A DNA stretch of 64,000 bases from Xenorhabdus anantnagensis. GTDB lineage: Bacteria; Pseudomonadota; Gammaproteobacteria; Enterobacterales; Enterobacteriaceae. Position 1 is the first letter of the stretch. Every line of letters starts with the position of its first letter. Location of the stretch: the NCBI RefSeq assembly GCF_028598555.1, contig NZ_JAQRFN010000015.1:29772-93771 (forward strand), in the 5' to 3' direction. A program made the translations under genes and the position numbers. Positions 29,185 to 39,936 of this stretch are shown here, one piece after another. The notes under the pieces are model-generated. The model had not been told where the DNA came from. It did no database searches and saw nothing but the letters and a program-made list of their open reading frames with translations.

Positions 29185-29646
29185 ATGAGTGAAAAATATG
29201 TTGTAACGTGGGATATGTTGCAAATACACGCCCGTCAATTAGCACAACGTTTACTTCCTGTAGAGCAATGGAAAGGTATTATCGCCGTCAGCCGTGGCGG
29301 TCTTGTGCCGGGGGCGTTATTGGCTCGTGAATTAGGAATTCGCCATGTTGATACTGTCTGCATTTCCAGCTATGACCACGATAATCAGCGCGAGTTGAAT
29401 ATATTGAAAAAAGCGGAAGGTGACGGCGAAGGTTTCATCATTGTTGATGATCTGGTTGACACTGGAGGCACTGCTCAGGCAATCCGTGAAATGTATCCGA
29501 AAGCCCACTTTGTAACGATTTTTGCAAAGCCAGCCGGTCGTCCTCTTGTAGATGATTATGTCGTTGATATTCCCCAAAATACATGGATTGAACAGCCATG
29601 GGATATGGGAGTAATGTTCGTTCCACCTATTTGTAATAAGCAGTAA
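29185..29646 (+). CDS. gpt: Xanthine-guanine phosphoribosyltransferase
   Basis: Gpt salvages guanine and xanthine with PRPP to give GMP and XMP. The 153-residue protein is almost the same length as E. coli Gpt (152). The PRPP-binding signature [15 protein letters not shown] is near residue 84. [17 protein letters not shown] lies near 36 and the base-binding IEQPWDMGV near the C-terminus. It is followed 15 bp later by frsA, as in E. coli. Confidence 0.96.
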   Translation: MSEKYVVTWDMLQIHARQLAQRLLPVEQWKGIIAVSRGGLVPGALLARELGIRHVDTVCISSYDHDNQRELNILKKAEGDGEGFIIVDDLVDTGGTAQAIREMYPKAHFVTIFAKPAGRPLVDDYVVDIPQNTWIEQPWDMGVMFVPPICNKQ

Positions 29647-29661
29647 GATTTTTCTTTTGTC

Positions 29662-30909
29662 ATGACTAAACAAAACCTTTCAGAATCGTTGTTTAAGCCT
29701 CGATTTAAACATCGTGAGACCTCTACACTGGTGAAATATACTCGCCTACAGTCTATCACTGGCAGTAATAGTATGCTTGGTGGGGAGCGCCGCGAGCGTT
29801 GGTATCGAATGATTAATTGGCTCGCTTGGATCTGGAGGGGAGTCAATCCGCTGGAAATTCAAGACGTCCTTAGTCGGATTGCTGTGACGGATGCCGAGCG
29901 CAGTACTGAACATTTGTTGGATACTGTGGTCGGCTATCGTAAAGGAAACTGGGCATTTGAGTGGTCTCAGAAGGCAATGTATTGTCAACAGGAAGCATTG
30001 CAGACTGAGGATGCAGAAAAAGCCGGTGTATGTTGGTTAAAGGCTGCAACGTTATACAGTATTGCTGCTTATCCTCATTTGCGCGGTGATGAATTAGCCG
30101 ATCAGGCAACTGCGCTGGCGAATAAAGCCTATGAAAACGCAGCGCATTTTTCTGGGCATAAATTGCAAAAATTGGAATTCCAGCTGGAAGAGGGCAAAAG
30201 TGTTACTGGGTTATTGCATCTTCCTTCCCATGTACAAGAGCCTTGTCCGACGATATTAGTTTGTGCCAGTCTTGATAATGTACAGAGTGATTGTTGGCGG
30301 TTATTCCGGGAACACTTCTCGCCTCTTGGATTTGCAATGTTAACGGTAGACATGCCTTCCGTTGGTTACTCCGCTAAATTCACATTGACGCAGGATACTT
30401 GTGCAATTCATCAACAAATTCTGCAACAACTGTATAGCGTGCCGTGGATTGATCATACCCGTGTTGGTGTATTTGGTTTTCGTTTTGGTGCAAATATCGC
30501 TGTTCGCCTTGCCTATCTGGAGCCGAAACTGATTAAAGGAGTATCGGTGATAGGCCCGATTGTTCATGAATTACTGCATGATGAAAAATTACAGCAGAAA
30601 ATTCCGTCAATGTATATTGACGTATTGGCCAGTCGCTTGGGTATTTATCACGTTGATGAAGAAAGATTACGTTCAGAACTGAGTTGCTTTTCATTGAAAA
30701 ACCAAGGGCTGTTGGGTCGTCGTTGTACTGTGCCCATGCATTCGGTGTATTGGGAAGGTGATATTTTTAGCCCAAGGAAAGACTCGAAGCTAATTGCCAT
30801 GTCATCAATGGATGGTTCATTGCGGGCTATTCCTGCTACATCAGTTTATAGTGGTTTCAACAAGGCATTACGCGAAATAAGTGTATGGTTGAAAGATAAA
30901 GTTTTATAA
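29662..30909 (+). CDS. frsA: Alpha/beta-hydrolase FrsA
   Basis: FrsA (YafA) is a cytosolic alpha/beta-hydrolase-fold protein reported to bind enzyme IIA-glucose and affect respiration versus fermentation. The 415 residues compare with 414 in E. coli, starting MTKQNLSESLFKPRFKHRE. The fold's nucleophile-elbow region reads GVFGFRFGANIAVRLAYLE near residue 268, where the usual GxSxG Ser is replaced by Arg-Phe as in E. coli. It lies between gpt and crl. Confidence 0.93.
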   Translation: MTKQNLSESLFKPRFKHRETSTLVKYTRLQSITGSNSMLGGERRERWYRMINWLAWIWRGVNPLEIQDVLSRIAVTDAERSTEHLLDTVVGYRKGNWAFEWSQKAMYCQQEALQTEDAEKAGVCWLKAATLYSIAAYPHLRGDELADQATALANKAYENAAHFSGHKLQKLEFQLEEGKSVTGLLHLPSHVQEPCPTILVCASLDNVQSDCWRLFREHFSPLGFAMLTVDMPSVGYSAKFTLTQDTCAIHQQILQQLYSVPWIDHTRVGVFGFRFGANIAVRLAYLEPKLIKGVSVIGPIVHELLHDEKLQQKIPSMYIDVLASRLGIYHVDEERLRSELSCFSLKNQGLLGRRCTVPMHSVYWEGDIFSPRKDSKLIAMSSMDGSLRAIPATSVYSGFNKALREISVWLKDKVL

Positions 30910-30980
30910 AACGAAATTTATTACTTGATATTTTTTAATCATTTGATACAAAGGTGCCCTGTATATAAGGAGACCTTTGT

Positions 30981-31382
30981 ATGACTTTACCTGCAAGTTA
31001 TTCTAAAAATAGGTTGTTGAAGAGTTTTTCTGCATTAGGGCCGTATGTACGCGAATTAAAGTGCAGTAATGGTTATTTTTTCTTTGACTGTTTAGCGGTT
31101 TGTGTCAGCGCAAAAGCGGTGCCAGAAAAACGTGAATTTTGGGGATGGTGGTTAGAGTTAGAAGAGCAGGGTCAAGGTTTTGTTTATAACTATCAAATAG
31201 GTTTATTTGATAAAAATGGTGAATGGCGTGCCATGAATATCAAAAAAAAGGCCGATCTTGAGCACCTTGAATCAACTTTGCAGGCATTCCACAAACGTTT
31301 GGCCGATTCTTTTGATACTCTCAAACTTACGTTGATCCCATCAGAAAGTACCGTCACCCTTCAAACACAAGTTATGGCATGA
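30981..31382 (+). CDS. crl: Sigma-S activator Crl
   Basis: Crl binds the stationary-phase sigma factor RpoS and favours holoenzyme formation. The 133 residues equal the E. coli length. Conserved segments are YSKNRLLKSFSALGPY near residue 6, EKREFWGWWLELE near 48 and FHKRLADSFDTL near 102. It has its own upstream region with an AAGGAGACC ribosome site. The E. coli neighbour phoE, between crl and proB, is absent. Confidence 0.95.
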   Translation: MTLPASYSKNRLLKSFSALGPYVRELKCSNGYFFFDCLAVCVSAKAVPEKREFWGWWLELEEQGQGFVYNYQIGLFDKNGEWRAMNIKKKADLEHLESTLQAFHKRLADSFDTLKLTLIPSESTVTLQTQVMA

Positions 31383-31413
31383 TTTTGCTTTTAACCTACT
31401 TTTTTTAAATTTT

Positions 31414-31442
31414 GCGTTATGTCAGTTGGCATAACGCTTCTC
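31414..31442 (+). terminator. Hairpin after crl, probable terminator
   Basis: Stem GCGTTATG (31414-31421) / CATAACGC (31430-31437), followed by a moderately T-rich stretch. It is the only hairpin between crl and proB. Confidence 0.55.
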
Positions 31443-31461
31443 TCCTGTTAAAACTGAACAC

Positions 31462-31515
31462 TGTTTTTTCAAATGTTTTTTCGAATTTATTTTTTTAAAT
31501 TTGTTTTTTCAAATT
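31462..31515. repeat. T-rich imperfect 14-bp repeats in the proB leader
   Basis: About four imperfect units of the form TGTTTTTTCAAATT (TGTTTTTTCAAA, TGTTTTTTCGAATT, TATTTTTTTAAATT, TGTTTTTTCAAATT) end about 20 bp before the proB start. Confidence 0.7.
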
Positions 31516-31536
31516 AATTACAATGGCAGAAATATG

Positions 31537-32640
31537 ATGAATGGCAGCCAAACATTGGTTGTGAAACTGGGGACGAGTGTATTGACTGGTGGCTCTCGTC
31601 GTTTGAATCGTGCCCACATTGTGGAACTGGTTCGTCAATGTGCTCAACAACATGAAAAAGGTCACCGCATTATTATCGTGACTTCTGGTGCGATTGCCGC
31701 TGGACGCGAGCATTTGGGATACCCTGACCTTCCAACAACTATTGCATCAAAACAGTTGCTGGCAGCCGTTGGACAAAGCCGCCTGATTCAATTGTGGGAG
31801 CAGCTTTTCTCGATTTATGGTATTCATGTCGGGCAAATGCTTCTGACCCGTGCGGATTTAGAAGACCGTGAGCGCTTCTTGAATGCAAGGGATACCCTTC
31901 AGGCGTTGCTTGATAATCACATTGTTCCCATTATTAATGAAAATGATGCTGTTGCGACAGCAGAGATTAAAGTGGGCGACAATGATAATCTTTCTGCGCT
32001 GGCTGCGATTTTAGGCAGTGCAGATAAATTATTGCTCCTGACAGATATCGAAGGACTTTATACCGCAGATCCTCGCAGTAACCCTGATGCAAAATTGATC
32101 TCTGAAGTGCATGACATCAGTGATGAGCTGAAAATGATGGCAGGGGACAGTGTATCGGGTTTAGGCACGGGGGGAATGGCGACAAAACTTCAGGCCGCAA
32201 GTGTGGCTGGACGTGCTGGAATTGATGTTATTATCGCTGCGGGTAACAGGTCGGATGTTATTGCTGATGTTATTGAAGGAAAACCGGTTGGAACACGTTT
32301 TCATGGGTTGAGTAGCCCAATGGAAAACCGCAAACGTTGGATCTTTGGTGCGCCTCCGGCGGGGGAAATCATCGTCGATCATGGTGCAGAAGCAGCGATT
32401 ACCGGAAAAGGCAGCTCATTGCTGCCAAAAGGGATCAAAAACGTTAAAGGTGATTTTTCCCGCGGTGAAGTCATTTGTATCCGCAGCTTATCGGGCAAAG
32501 ATTTGGCTCATGGTGTGTGCCGTTACAACAGTGACGCTTTGCGTTTGATTGCAGGCCATCATTCACAGCAAATTAGCCAGATATTGGGTTATGAATATGG
32601 CGCTGTTGCGGTTCACCGTGACGATTTGATCGTAATTTAA
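31537..32640 (+). CDS. proB: Glutamate 5-kinase ProB
   Basis: ProB phosphorylates glutamate in the first step of proline synthesis and is feedback-inhibited by proline. The ATG at 31537 gives 367 residues, equal to E. coli, starting [19 protein letters not shown]; the adjacent ATG at 31534 is equally possible. The amino-acid kinase domain includes [17 protein letters not shown] near residue 50, [20 protein letters not shown] near 133 and the [14 protein letters not shown] loop near 208. A C-terminal PUA domain follows from about 275. proA starts 53 bp downstream. Confidence 0.96.
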   Translation: MNGSQTLVVKLGTSVLTGGSRRLNRAHIVELVRQCAQQHEKGHRIIIVTSGAIAAGREHLGYPDLPTTIASKQLLAAVGQSRLIQLWEQLFSIYGIHVGQMLLTRADLEDRERFLNARDTLQALLDNHIVPIINENDAVATAEIKVGDNDNLSALAAILGSADKLLLLTDIEGLYTADPRSNPDAKLISEVHDISDELKMMAGDSVSGLGTGGMATKLQAASVAGRAGIDVIIAAGNRSDVIADVIEGKPVGTRFHGLSSPMENRKRWIFGAPPAGEIIVDHGAEAAITGKGSSLLPKGIKNVKGDFSRGEVICIRSLSGKDLAHGVCRYNSDALRLIAGHHSQQISQILGYEYGAVAVHRDDLIVI

Positions 32641-32693
32641 TGAATTAATCGTAATTGAGAGATCATCATTGATCGTGAGTTAAGGATTTCACC

Positions 32694-33947
32694 ATGCTAG
32701 AGCAGATGGGAAAAGCAGCCAAAGCAGCATCATGGCAGTTGGCACAACTAAGTACCAACCAGAAAAACCAAGCGTTGAATCATATTGCTGATTTGTTGGA
32801 AGCAGAAATTGAAGTCATCCTTGCTGCCAATCAGCAAGATATGGAGCAAGCCCGTGAACAGGGAATGAGTGAAGCTTTGCTCGATCGGTTATTACTGACG
32901 CCTGAACGACTGAATGCGATTGCTAATGATGTACGTCAAGTCTGCCGTCTGGCTGATCCTGTAGGGCAAGTCATTGATGGGCAATTATTGGATAATGGAT
33001 TGCAATTAAGCCGTCGCCGAGTTCCTTTAGGAGTGATTGGCGTGATTTATGAAGCTCGCCCCAATGTGACTATTGATGTGGCATCTTTATGTCTGAAAAC
33101 AGGTAATGCTGTGATACTTCGTGGTGGCAAAGAAACCCATCATACTAATCAGGCGATGGTTAAAGTCATACAACAGGCATTGGAACAAAGTGGCTTACCG
33201 ACTGCTGCGGTTCAGGCTATCAGTAAGCCAGATCGTGAATTAGTGGCTGAATTACTGAAAATGGATCGCTATGTTGATATGTTGATCCCTAGAGGCGGGG
33301 CTGGATTGCATAAATTGTGCCGGGAACAATCAACTATTCCTGTGATTACTGGTGGCATTGGAGTTTGTCATACGTTTGTGGATGAAACCATCAATGTTGA
33401 AAAAGCATTAGAAATAATTACCAATGCGAAAGTCCAGCGCCCAAGTGCCTGTAATTCACTGGAAACGTTATTGGTACATGAAAAGATAGCGACTGATTTC
33501 CTGCCCATTTTGAGTACAAAAATGAAAGAGCAAGGAGTGACATTGCATGCAAGCAAATCAGCAATGGTATGGTTGAAACATGGCCCTGCAACCGTCGTCG
33601 AAGTGACAGAAGATGATTACTGTGATGAATGGTTATCTTTAGATATGAATGTAGAAATTGTCAGTGATATTGAGCAAGCTATTGAGCACATTCGTACTTA
33701 TGGCACTGCTCATTCTGATGCAATCCTGACAGATTCTTTGCAGCAGGCTGATCACTTTGTGCGCCATGTGGATTCAGCAGCAGTATATGTGAATGCAAGT
33801 ACTCGTTTTACCGATGGGGGACAATTCGGTTTGGGAGCTGAAGTGGCTGTCAGTACCCAGAAATTACACTCCAGAGGCCCAATGGGGCTTGATGCACTGA
33901 CAACGTATAAGTGGATTGGTTATGGTAATTATTTACCTCGCAGTTAA
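32694..33947 (+). CDS. proA: Gamma-glutamyl phosphate reductase ProA
   Basis: ProA reduces gamma-glutamyl phosphate with NADPH to glutamate semialdehyde in proline synthesis. The 417-residue protein has the same length as E. coli ProA. Visible family segments are [20 protein letters not shown] near residue 109, AVILRGGKE near 134 and the catalytic-Cys region [15 protein letters not shown] near 246, with [20 protein letters not shown] near the end. It forms an operon with proB. Confidence 0.97.
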   Translation: MLEQMGKAAKAASWQLAQLSTNQKNQALNHIADLLEAEIEVILAANQQDMEQAREQGMSEALLDRLLLTPERLNAIANDVRQVCRLADPVGQVIDGQLLDNGLQLSRRRVPLGVIGVIYEARPNVTIDVASLCLKTGNAVILRGGKETHHTNQAMVKVIQQALEQSGLPTAAVQAISKPDRELVAELLKMDRYVDMLIPRGGAGLHKLCREQSTIPVITGGIGVCHTFVDETINVEKALEIITNAKVQRPSACNSLETLLVHEKIATDFLPILSTKMKEQGVTLHASKSAMVWLKHGPATVVEVTEDDYCDEWLSLDMNVEIVSDIEQAIEHIRTYGTAHSDAILTDSLQQADHFVRHVDSAAVYVNASTRFTDGGQFGLGAEVAVSTQKLHSRGPMGLDALTTYKWIGYGNYLPRS

Positions 33948-33985
33948 CCGTATTTTACTTTAATTGGAATTTGTCGAACTATGTT

Positions 33986-34018
33986 GAGTCACACTTAATG
34001 GTAAGTGTGACTTTTTGT
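33986..34018 (+). terminator. Terminator after proA
   Basis: Stem GTCACACTT (33988-33996) / AAGTGTGAC (34003-34011) followed by TTTTT. It ends the proBA operon. Confidence 0.88.
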
Positions 34019-34040
34019 TCCATCAAATTGTTCCATCAAA
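34015..34040. repeat. Perfect 13-bp tandem duplication before aroL
   Basis: TTGTTCCATCAAA occurs twice in direct succession, right after the proA terminator. Confidence 0.9.
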
Positions 34041-34048
34041 AATATCTT

Positions 34049-34078
34049 TTTACACTAGTGTAAATATTTAGTTACTAT
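34049..34078. promoter_or_regulatory. aroL promoter with palindromic operator and weak TyrR-like box
   Basis: A perfect 16-bp palindrome TTTACACTAGTGTAAA (34049-34064) supplies a -35-like TTTACA; TACTAT (34073-34078) follows at 18 bp. TGTAAA-N6-GTTACT (34059-34076) matches the TyrR box (TGTAAA-N6-TTTACA) at 10 of 12 bases. In E. coli, aroL is controlled by TyrR and TrpR, so aromatic-amino-acid control is plausible here. Confidence 0.5.
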
Positions 34079-34126
34079 ACTTTGTATTTAAACTTAATTT
34101 TATAAACTCTTCGGGAAAACAATGAA

Positions 34127-34657
34127 ATGAAACAAACTCTATTCATCGTAGGTGCACGCGGTGCAGGGAAGACGACAATAGGTAAGTTGTTGTCTGAAGC
34201 ATTGTCGTATAAATTTATTGACACCGATGAGAGTGTTCAGGCTGTTAGTGAAATGACGATTGCCGAGCTTGTTCAACAACATGGCTGGGACTATTTCAGA
34301 AAATTGGAAAGCCAAACGTTGCAAGCGGTTAGCCAGAGTGAAAGTGTCATTTCAACAGGTGGGGGAATTGTATTGTCGATTGAGAATCGCCAATATATGC
34401 AACAAAATGGCATTGTGATTTATTTACAGGCACCCGCAGAAGTTTTGGGTAAACGGTTATTACTCAATCCGGAGAACTCACAGCGTCCTAGCCTAACAGG
34501 AAAGTCCATTATAGAAGAAATCGAAGAAATATTGGTTGAAAGAGAATCATTATATCAAGAGTGTGCTGATTTCATTGTCGATGCCAATCTTGCAACAGAA
34601 GATATTGTATCTTGTGTTAAATCTTATATTTTAAACCAGCAAAATAAGCTAATTTGA
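34127..34657 (+). CDS. aroL: Shikimate kinase II AroL
   Basis: AroL phosphorylates shikimate in the common aromatic pathway. The 176-residue protein has the P-loop GARGAGKTT (residues 9-17) and the shikimate-binding segments FIDTDESV near 30 and STGGGIVLS near 77. The LID region QRPSLTGKS is near 123. Features such as YMQQNGIVIYLQAPAEVL favour AroL over AroK. It stands alone, with a palindromic operator upstream. Confidence 0.92.
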   Translation: MKQTLFIVGARGAGKTTIGKLLSEALSYKFIDTDESVQAVSEMTIAELVQQHGWDYFRKLESQTLQAVSQSESVISTGGGIVLSIENRQYMQQNGIVIYLQAPAEVLGKRLLLNPENSQRPSLTGKSIIEEIEEILVERESLYQECADFIVDANLATEDIVSCVKSYILNQQNKLI

Positions 34658-34786
34658 TATATTAAGAACTTTTAAGTTTATTTTTTATTTAGCAGGGAAA
34701 TCTTATATATCAGATTGCTTATACAAATTATAGTATCAGTCTATTGACTCACTTTAATTTTATTTAATTATATTTGAGATATGGAT

Positions 34787-36934
34787 ATGCTCTTAAATTT
34801 TATTCGATTACTTGTTCGTGTTCTCTTTAGGGTTACAGTTGAAGGGGATGATAAACAGCTAAAACACCCTAAATGTATTATTACTCCCAATCATATTTCG
34901 TTTCTGGATGGCCTGTTAATTGGGCTATTCTTGCCGGTAAAACCTGTATTCGCTATCTATTCTAATATTGCGAGCCGCAGCTTTCTCAAATTTATTAAAC
35001 CCTATGCGGATGTTGTACCTCTAGATCCTACCAATCCAATGGCAGTCAGAACATTGGTTAAAGAAGTGGATAAAGGTCGCCCGATTGTGATTTTTCCCGA
35101 AGGAAGGATCACTGTGACCGGTTCCCTCATGAAAATTTATGACGGTGCCGCTTTTATTGCCGCGAAATCAGAAGCAAAAGTAGTCCCAATCCGAATTGAT
35201 GGTGCAGAACAAACGGTTTTTGGACGGTTAAAAGGGATTATGAAGTTACATTGGTTCCCGAAAATCACCATCAAGATTTTACCTGCCGTTGATCTGCCAA
35301 TGCCGGATGCACCTGATTCAACAACCCGCCGCCGTTTAGCAGGAGAACATCTCCATGCCATTATGATGGACGTGAGAATGCAGACACGTCCAAAGGAGAC
35401 ATTGTTTAGCGCTTACCTTACTGCGCAAAAACGCTTTGGCCGCTTTAAGCCCTGTATTGAGGATGTGAACTTTAAAGAAGATAGCTATCACTCATTATTG
35501 AAAAAAATATTGGGTGTCAGCCGAATTTTAGAGCGCTTTACACAAGAAGGTGAACGAATCGGTCTGCTGTTGCCGAATGCAACTGTGATGGCGGCTGCCA
35601 TCTATGGAGCTTCGTTAAAAGGGCGAATACCGGCCCTTCTTAACTACACGGCAGGAAGCAACGGCATTAAGAATGCCATGCAGGCGGCAACCATCAAAAC
35701 CATCGTAACATCCCGCCAATTTCTGGAAAAAGGACAATTAACCCATCTGCCAGAACAGGTGACAGAGGCTAATTGGGTTTATCTCGAAGATTTAAAAGAT
35801 ACGATCACTCGGGAAGATAAGCTTTGGATATTGTGGCATTTGATTTTCCCTTCCAAAGCTATTTTGGCCTCGCAAAAATCGGATGATGATGCATTGATCC
35901 TGTTTACGTCAGGATCAGAAGGTGCACCAAAAGGCGTTGTCCACAGCCATGTCAGCCTACTGGCGAACGTTGAGCAGATAAAAACGATTGCTGATTTTAC
36001 TCCGCTGGACCGCTTTATGTCTTCTTTGCCACTATTTCATGCCTTTGGTCTGACAGTGGGTTTATTGACTCCGTTAATGACAGGCAGCCGCGTGTTTCTT
36101 TATCCAAGTCCGTTACATTATCGTGTTGTGCCTGAATTGGTCTATGACCGTAACTGTACCGTGCTGTTCGGAACGTCGACTTTCTTGGGCAATTATGCTC
36201 GTTTTGCTCATCCTTATGATTTTTCCCGTCTGCGCTATGTGGTTGCCGGAGCAGAAAAATTGTCAGAAAACACCAAACGTGTTTGGCAGGATAAATTTGG
36301 TATCCGTATTCTGGAAGGTTATGGGGTAACGGAATGTGCGCCTGTAGTGGCAATCAATGTGCCAATGGCGGCAAAAACGGGAACCGTTGGGCGGATTTTA
36401 CCGGGTATGGAAGCTCGTTTTCTGCCAGTACAGGGTATTGAAGAAGGTGGCCGCTTACAGCTACGTGGGCCGAATATCATGAAGGGCTATCTGCGGGTTG
36501 AAGCACCTGATCGTCTGGAGCCGCCATCTGTAGAAGACGCAGAAGGGAACAATCAAATTGGCTGGTATGATACCGGAGATATTGTTTCTATTGATGAAGA
36601 GGGCTTCTGTACGATCAAAGGGCGTGTGAAGCGATTTGCCAAACTTGCGGGAGAAATGGTTTCTCTCGAAGTAGTGGAACAAATAGCTTCTCGCGTTTCT
36701 AATGATGCGCTGCATGCGGCTACAGCCAAGAGTGATCAAAGCAAAGGCGAAGCGCTGGTATTGTTCACAACAGATGCAAATCTAAATAGAAATGCAATGC
36801 TGGGAGTGGCTCGCGAAATGGGAATGCCTGAGTTGTCGGTTCCACGAAATATTCGTTATGTGAAGCAACTTCCTTTGCTTGGCAGTGGTAAACCGGATTT
36901 TGTCACATTGAGAAAAATGGCTGAACAGGAGTAG
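34787..36934 (+). CDS. aas: Bifunctional 2-acyl-GPE acyltransferase / acyl-ACP synthetase Aas
   Basis: Aas re-acylates lysophosphatidylethanolamine at the inner membrane. The first 200 or so residues form a PlsC-type acyltransferase domain with the HxxxxD motif in NHISFLDG. From about residue 230 an AMP-forming acyl-activating domain follows, with [18 protein letters not shown] near 374 and [14 protein letters not shown]. The ATG at 34787 ([16 protein letters not shown]) matches the E. coli start and leaves a GAG ribosome site at better spacing than the ATG at 34781. lplT begins 4 bp after its stop. Confidence 0.96.
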   Translation: MLLNFIRLLVRVLFRVTVEGDDKQLKHPKCIITPNHISFLDGLLIGLFLPVKPVFAIYSNIASRSFLKFIKPYADVVPLDPTNPMAVRTLVKEVDKGRPIVIFPEGRITVTGSLMKIYDGAAFIAAKSEAKVVPIRIDGAEQTVFGRLKGIMKLHWFPKITIKILPAVDLPMPDAPDSTTRRRLAGEHLHAIMMDVRMQTRPKETLFSAYLTAQKRFGRFKPCIEDVNFKEDSYHSLLKKILGVSRILERFTQEGERIGLLLPNATVMAAAIYGASLKGRIPALLNYTAGSNGIKNAMQAATIKTIVTSRQFLEKGQLTHLPEQVTEANWVYLEDLKDTITREDKLWILWHLIFPSKAILASQKSDDDALILFTSGSEGAPKGVVHSHVSLLANVEQIKTIADFTPLDRFMSSLPLFHAFGLTVGLLTPLMTGSRVFLYPSPLHYRVVPELVYDRNCTVLFGTSTFLGNYARFAHPYDFSRLRYVVAGAEKLSENTKRVWQDKFGIRILEGYGVTECAPVVAINVPMAAKTGTVGRILPGMEARFLPVQGIEEGGRLQLRGPNIMKGYLRVEAPDRLEPPSVEDAEGNNQIGWYDTGDIVSIDEEGFCTIKGRVKRFAKLAGEMVSLEVVEQIASRVSNDALHAATAKSDQSKGEALVLFTTDANLNRNAMLGVAREMGMPELSVPRNIRYVKQLPLLGSGKPDFVTLRKMAEQE

Positions 36935-36938
36935 GGAA

Positions 36939-38135
36939 ATGAATGGCACTATGGAGACACAACCGTTGTTAAATCGGGGAATGAAAGCGGTATTGGTGTC
37001 GCAATTTCTCTCTGCTTTTGCTGACAATGCGCTGTTCTTTACCATTTTAGCTCAATTGAAGGCGGAGTTTTATCCCGAATGGAGCTGGCCGGTCCTGCAA
37101 ATTGTTTTTGTCCTGACTTATATTGCACTTGCCCCCTTTGTGGGACAAATTGCTGATCGTTTTTCAAAAGGGCGTGTCATGCTCTTTTCTAATGGCGTCA
37201 AATTGCTTGGAGCCATCAGCATTTGTATCGATATGAACCCTTTCCTGGGATATACCTTAGTGGGAATTGGGGCTGCTGCCTATTCTCCCGCTAAATACGG
37301 GATCTTGGGAGAATTAACTGATGGTGGGCGGTTGGTAAAAGCCAATGGCATGATGGAAGCTTCGACCATTGCAGCTATACTGATTGGTTCTGTCGCTGGT
37401 GGTTTCCTTTCTGATGTGAGTCTGGTATTGGCATTGGGACTTTGTGCTTTGTTGTATAGTGCAGCAGTCGTATCCAATTTCTATATACCTCATCTGGCTG
37501 CCGCTCGTGAAGGCAAGGGGTGGAATCCCAAAAAAATGCTGGTGGATTTCATAGCGGTTTGTGTTTCACTCTGGCGTAATCAGGAAACACGATTTTCGCT
37601 GGTGGGCACGAGTTTATTTTGGGGAGCAGGTATCACGCTGCGCTTCCTGTTGGTTGCATGGGTTCCTGTTGTTCTGGGGATTGATGGCAATACGACCCCA
37701 ACATTGATGAATGCTGTAGTTGCTATTGGTATCATTGTTGGAGCAGGTTTGGCAGCGCGGTTTATTACATTGAAAACGGTTCGTCGCTGTATGCCAGCGG
37801 GGATCTTAATTGGATTCATGGTCATTCTTTTTGCTACTCAGCAATCAATCGTATTTTCCTACTTAATTCTGATTGTCCTCGGGGTGTTTGGTGGACTTTT
37901 TGTCGTTCCATTAAACGCATTGCTGCAAGAGCATGGAAAGCATGCGATGGGAGCAGGTAAAGCCGTTGCCGTGCAAAATCTTGGCGAAAACAGTGCCATG
38001 CTGGTAATGCTGGGGCTGTATTCAATTTCCGTCATGTTGGGAGCGCCGGTTGTTGCTGTCGGCATTAGTTTTGGTATTTTGCTTTCTTTGGCAATTGGGG
38101 GGCTATGGATTTGGGATCTGCTTCGGAAAAATTAA
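36939..38135 (+). CDS. lplT: Lysophospholipid transporter LplT
   Basis: LplT flips lysophospholipids across the inner membrane and hands them to Aas. The 398-residue protein has about twelve membrane helices. Family segments are [19 protein letters not shown] near residue 16, [14 protein letters not shown] near 111, [20 protein letters not shown] near 224 and [11 protein letters not shown] near 346. The ribosome site overlaps the end of aas, so the pair is translationally linked. The start could also be the ATG four codons on. Confidence 0.96.
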   Translation: MNGTMETQPLLNRGMKAVLVSQFLSAFADNALFFTILAQLKAEFYPEWSWPVLQIVFVLTYIALAPFVGQIADRFSKGRVMLFSNGVKLLGAISICIDMNPFLGYTLVGIGAAAYSPAKYGILGELTDGGRLVKANGMMEASTIAAILIGSVAGGFLSDVSLVLALGLCALLYSAAVVSNFYIPHLAAAREGKGWNPKKMLVDFIAVCVSLWRNQETRFSLVGTSLFWGAGITLRFLLVAWVPVVLGIDGNTTPTLMNAVVAIGIIVGAGLAARFITLKTVRRCMPAGILIGFMVILFATQQSIVFSYLILIVLGVFGGLFVVPLNALLQEHGKHAMGAGKAVAVQNLGENSAMLVMLGLYSISVMLGAPVVAVGISFGILLSLAIGGLWIWDLLRKN

Positions 38136-38160
38136 TTTCTTATAGAATTGAAGGCCTGTT

Positions 38161-38664
38161 ATGGATGAAAAAATCCTGAATCAGCTTAGTATTGAACTCG
38201 GAAAGAGATTAAAACAGAGAAAATTATCCGTGACCTGTGCAGAATCGTGCACAGGAGGCTGGATAGCCAAAGTGATCACAGATATTGCGGGAAGTTCGGT
38301 CTATTTTAATCGTAGTTTCGTGACTTACAGTAATGATGCTAAACATGAAATGCTGGGTATTTCACCAGAATCATTGGCACGATTTGGTGCGGTAAGTGAA
38401 CAGGTTGTAAAAGAAATGGCCGCAGGGGCATTAATAGCCGCTAAAGCTGATGTGTCTGTTGCTGTCAGTGGCATTGCTGGGCCGGATGGTGGAAGTAAAG
38501 AAAAACCAACTGGTACAGTTTGGTTTGGATTTGCCTTTCATGTTGATGAAGACATACAGACAGTGACATATCGCCAGCATTTTTCAGGAGATCGCGATAG
38601 CGTGCGTCTACAAGCCGTCATTTTTTCTTTAAAAACCTTGTTGGAAGAAATCATAAAAAATTAG
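38161..38664 (+). CDS. pncC: Nicotinamide-nucleotide amidase PncC (CinA C-terminal family)
   Basis: PncC deamidates nicotinamide mononucleotide to nicotinate mononucleotide in the pyridine-nucleotide cycle. The 167-residue protein has the CinA C-terminal signature TCAESCTGGWIAKVITDIAGS near residue 24 (one stretch) and AVSGIAGPDGGSKEKPTGTV near 101, with the catalytic Ser in ESCTGG. It lies directly upstream of recA, as in E. coli (ygaD). Confidence 0.95.
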   Translation: MDEKILNQLSIELGKRLKQRKLSVTCAESCTGGWIAKVITDIAGSSVYFNRSFVTYSNDAKHEMLGISPESLARFGAVSEQVVKEMAAGALIAAKADVSVAVSGIAGPDGGSKEKPTGTVWFGFAFHVDEDIQTVTYRQHFSGDRDSVRLQAVIFSLKTLLEEIIKN

Positions 38665-38665
38665 C

Positions 38666-38700
38666 TTGATGCTGTATGATTATACAGTATAATCATACAG
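38666..38700 (+). promoter_or_regulatory. recA promoter with LexA box inside a 29-bp palindrome
   Basis: TTGATG (38666-38671), a 16-bp spacer that is exactly the SOS box CTGTATGATTATACAG (38672-38687) and TATAAT (38688-38693) reproduce the E. coli recA promoter design. The box and the next 13 bases form a 29-bp perfect palindrome (38672-38700: arms of 14 around a central A), absent from the E. coli promoter. Confidence 0.93.
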
Positions 38701-38766
38701 CACTTGGTATCAGAAACAGTTTATCAGCAGTGGGGCAGCCCCTTCATTGCTTGCGAAGGAGTAAAC

Positions 38767-39843
38767 ATGGCTAACGATGAAAACAAACAGAAAGCACTAG
38801 CAGCAGCGCTGGGCCAAATTGAGAAACAATTTGGTAAAGGTTCCATCATGCGTTTGGGTGAAAATCGCTCAATGGATGTTGAAACAATCTCTACCGGTTC
38901 CCTGTCATTGGATATCGCATTGGGTGCAGGTGGTTTGCCAATGGGCCGTATTGTTGAAATATATGGACCAGAATCTTCCGGTAAGACAACACTGACATTG
39001 CAAGTAATTGCTGCTGCCCAGCGCGAAGGCAGAACTTGTGCTTTTATTGATGCCGAACATGCCCTTGATCCGGTTTATGCGAAGAAACTGGGTGTAGATA
39101 TTGATAATCTGTTGTGTTCTCAGCCTGATACTGGTGAACAGGCACTAGAAATCTGTGATGCTTTATCACGTTCTGGTGCTGTTGATGTCATTATTGTTGA
39201 CTCTGTTGCAGCATTAACACCAAAAGCAGAAATTGAAGGCGAAATCGGCGACTCTCACATGGGGCTGGCTGCACGTATGATGAGTCAGGCTATGCGTAAG
39301 CTGGCGGGGAATTTGAAAAACTCGAACACCCTGCTGATCTTCATCAACCAGATTCGCATGAAAATTGGCGTGATGTTTGGTAACCCTGAAACGACCACTG
39401 GTGGTAATGCGCTGAAGTTCTACGCATCTGTCCGTTTGGATATTCGTCGTACTGGCTCGGTAAAAAATGGCGACGAAGTTGTTGGTAGCGAAACACGTGT
39501 GAAAGTAGTCAAGAACAAGGTTGCTGCACCATTTAAACAGGCCGAATTCCAAATTCTTTATGGTGAAGGCATTAACACTTTTGGTGAACTGATCGATCTG
39601 GGTGTTAAACACAAAATGGTAGAAAAAGCAGGTGCATGGTATAGCTACAATGGCGATAAAATTGGGCAAGGTAAAGCCAATGCCACGACCTACCTGAAAG
39701 AGCACCCAGAAACTGCGTCTGAGCTGGATAAGAAACTACGTGATTTGTTGTTGAACAATACAGGCGGCTTTAATAGCGCCGCTGCGGATTACGTGGCAGA
39801 CTTTGAAGACAACGGCGAAGAAGTGAATAACGAAGAGTTTTAA
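38767..39843 (+). CDS. recA: Recombinase RecA
   Basis: RecA catalyses strand exchange in homologous recombination and activates LexA self-cleavage. The ATG at 38767 behind AAGGAG gives 358 residues starting [15 protein letters not shown], close to E. coli RecA (353). The Walker A motif GPESSGKT is at residues 67-74. Loop regions [20 protein letters not shown] and the acidic C-terminal tail ([14 protein letters not shown]) are typical. An upstream in-frame non-ATG start lies within the promoter and is rejected. recX, the usual next gene, is missing. Confidence 0.98.
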   Translation: MANDENKQKALAAALGQIEKQFGKGSIMRLGENRSMDVETISTGSLSLDIALGAGGLPMGRIVEIYGPESSGKTTLTLQVIAAAQREGRTCAFIDAEHALDPVYAKKLGVDIDNLLCSQPDTGEQALEICDALSRSGAVDVIIVDSVAALTPKAEIEGEIGDSHMGLAARMMSQAMRKLAGNLKNSNTLLIFINQIRMKIGVMFGNPETTTGGNALKFYASVRLDIRRTGSVKNGDEVVGSETRVKVVKNKVAAPFKQAEFQILYGEGINTFGELIDLGVKHKMVEKAGAWYSYNGDKIGQGKANATTYLKEHPETASELDKKLRDLLLNNTGGFNSAAADYVADFEDNGEEVNNEEF

Positions 39844-39898
39844 TTACTTTTCATTCACTTTCCATATTCAGTTGCAATACAAAGCCAAATCGGCTTTT

Positions 39899-39936
39899 AA
39901 AAACCACATTCATATCGGGTGTGGTTTTTGTTTTTA
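39899..39936 (+). terminator. Terminator after recA
   Basis: Stem AAACCACA (39901-39908) / TGTGGTTT (39920-39927), with flanking A's and T's extending it, followed by TTTGTTTTT. Confidence 0.85.

Noticed and set aside
38704..38766. Longer RecA with 21 extra residues
   Set aside because: The start would be a non-ATG codon at the promoter, while the ATG at 38767 has a good AAGGAG site and the conserved N-terminus.
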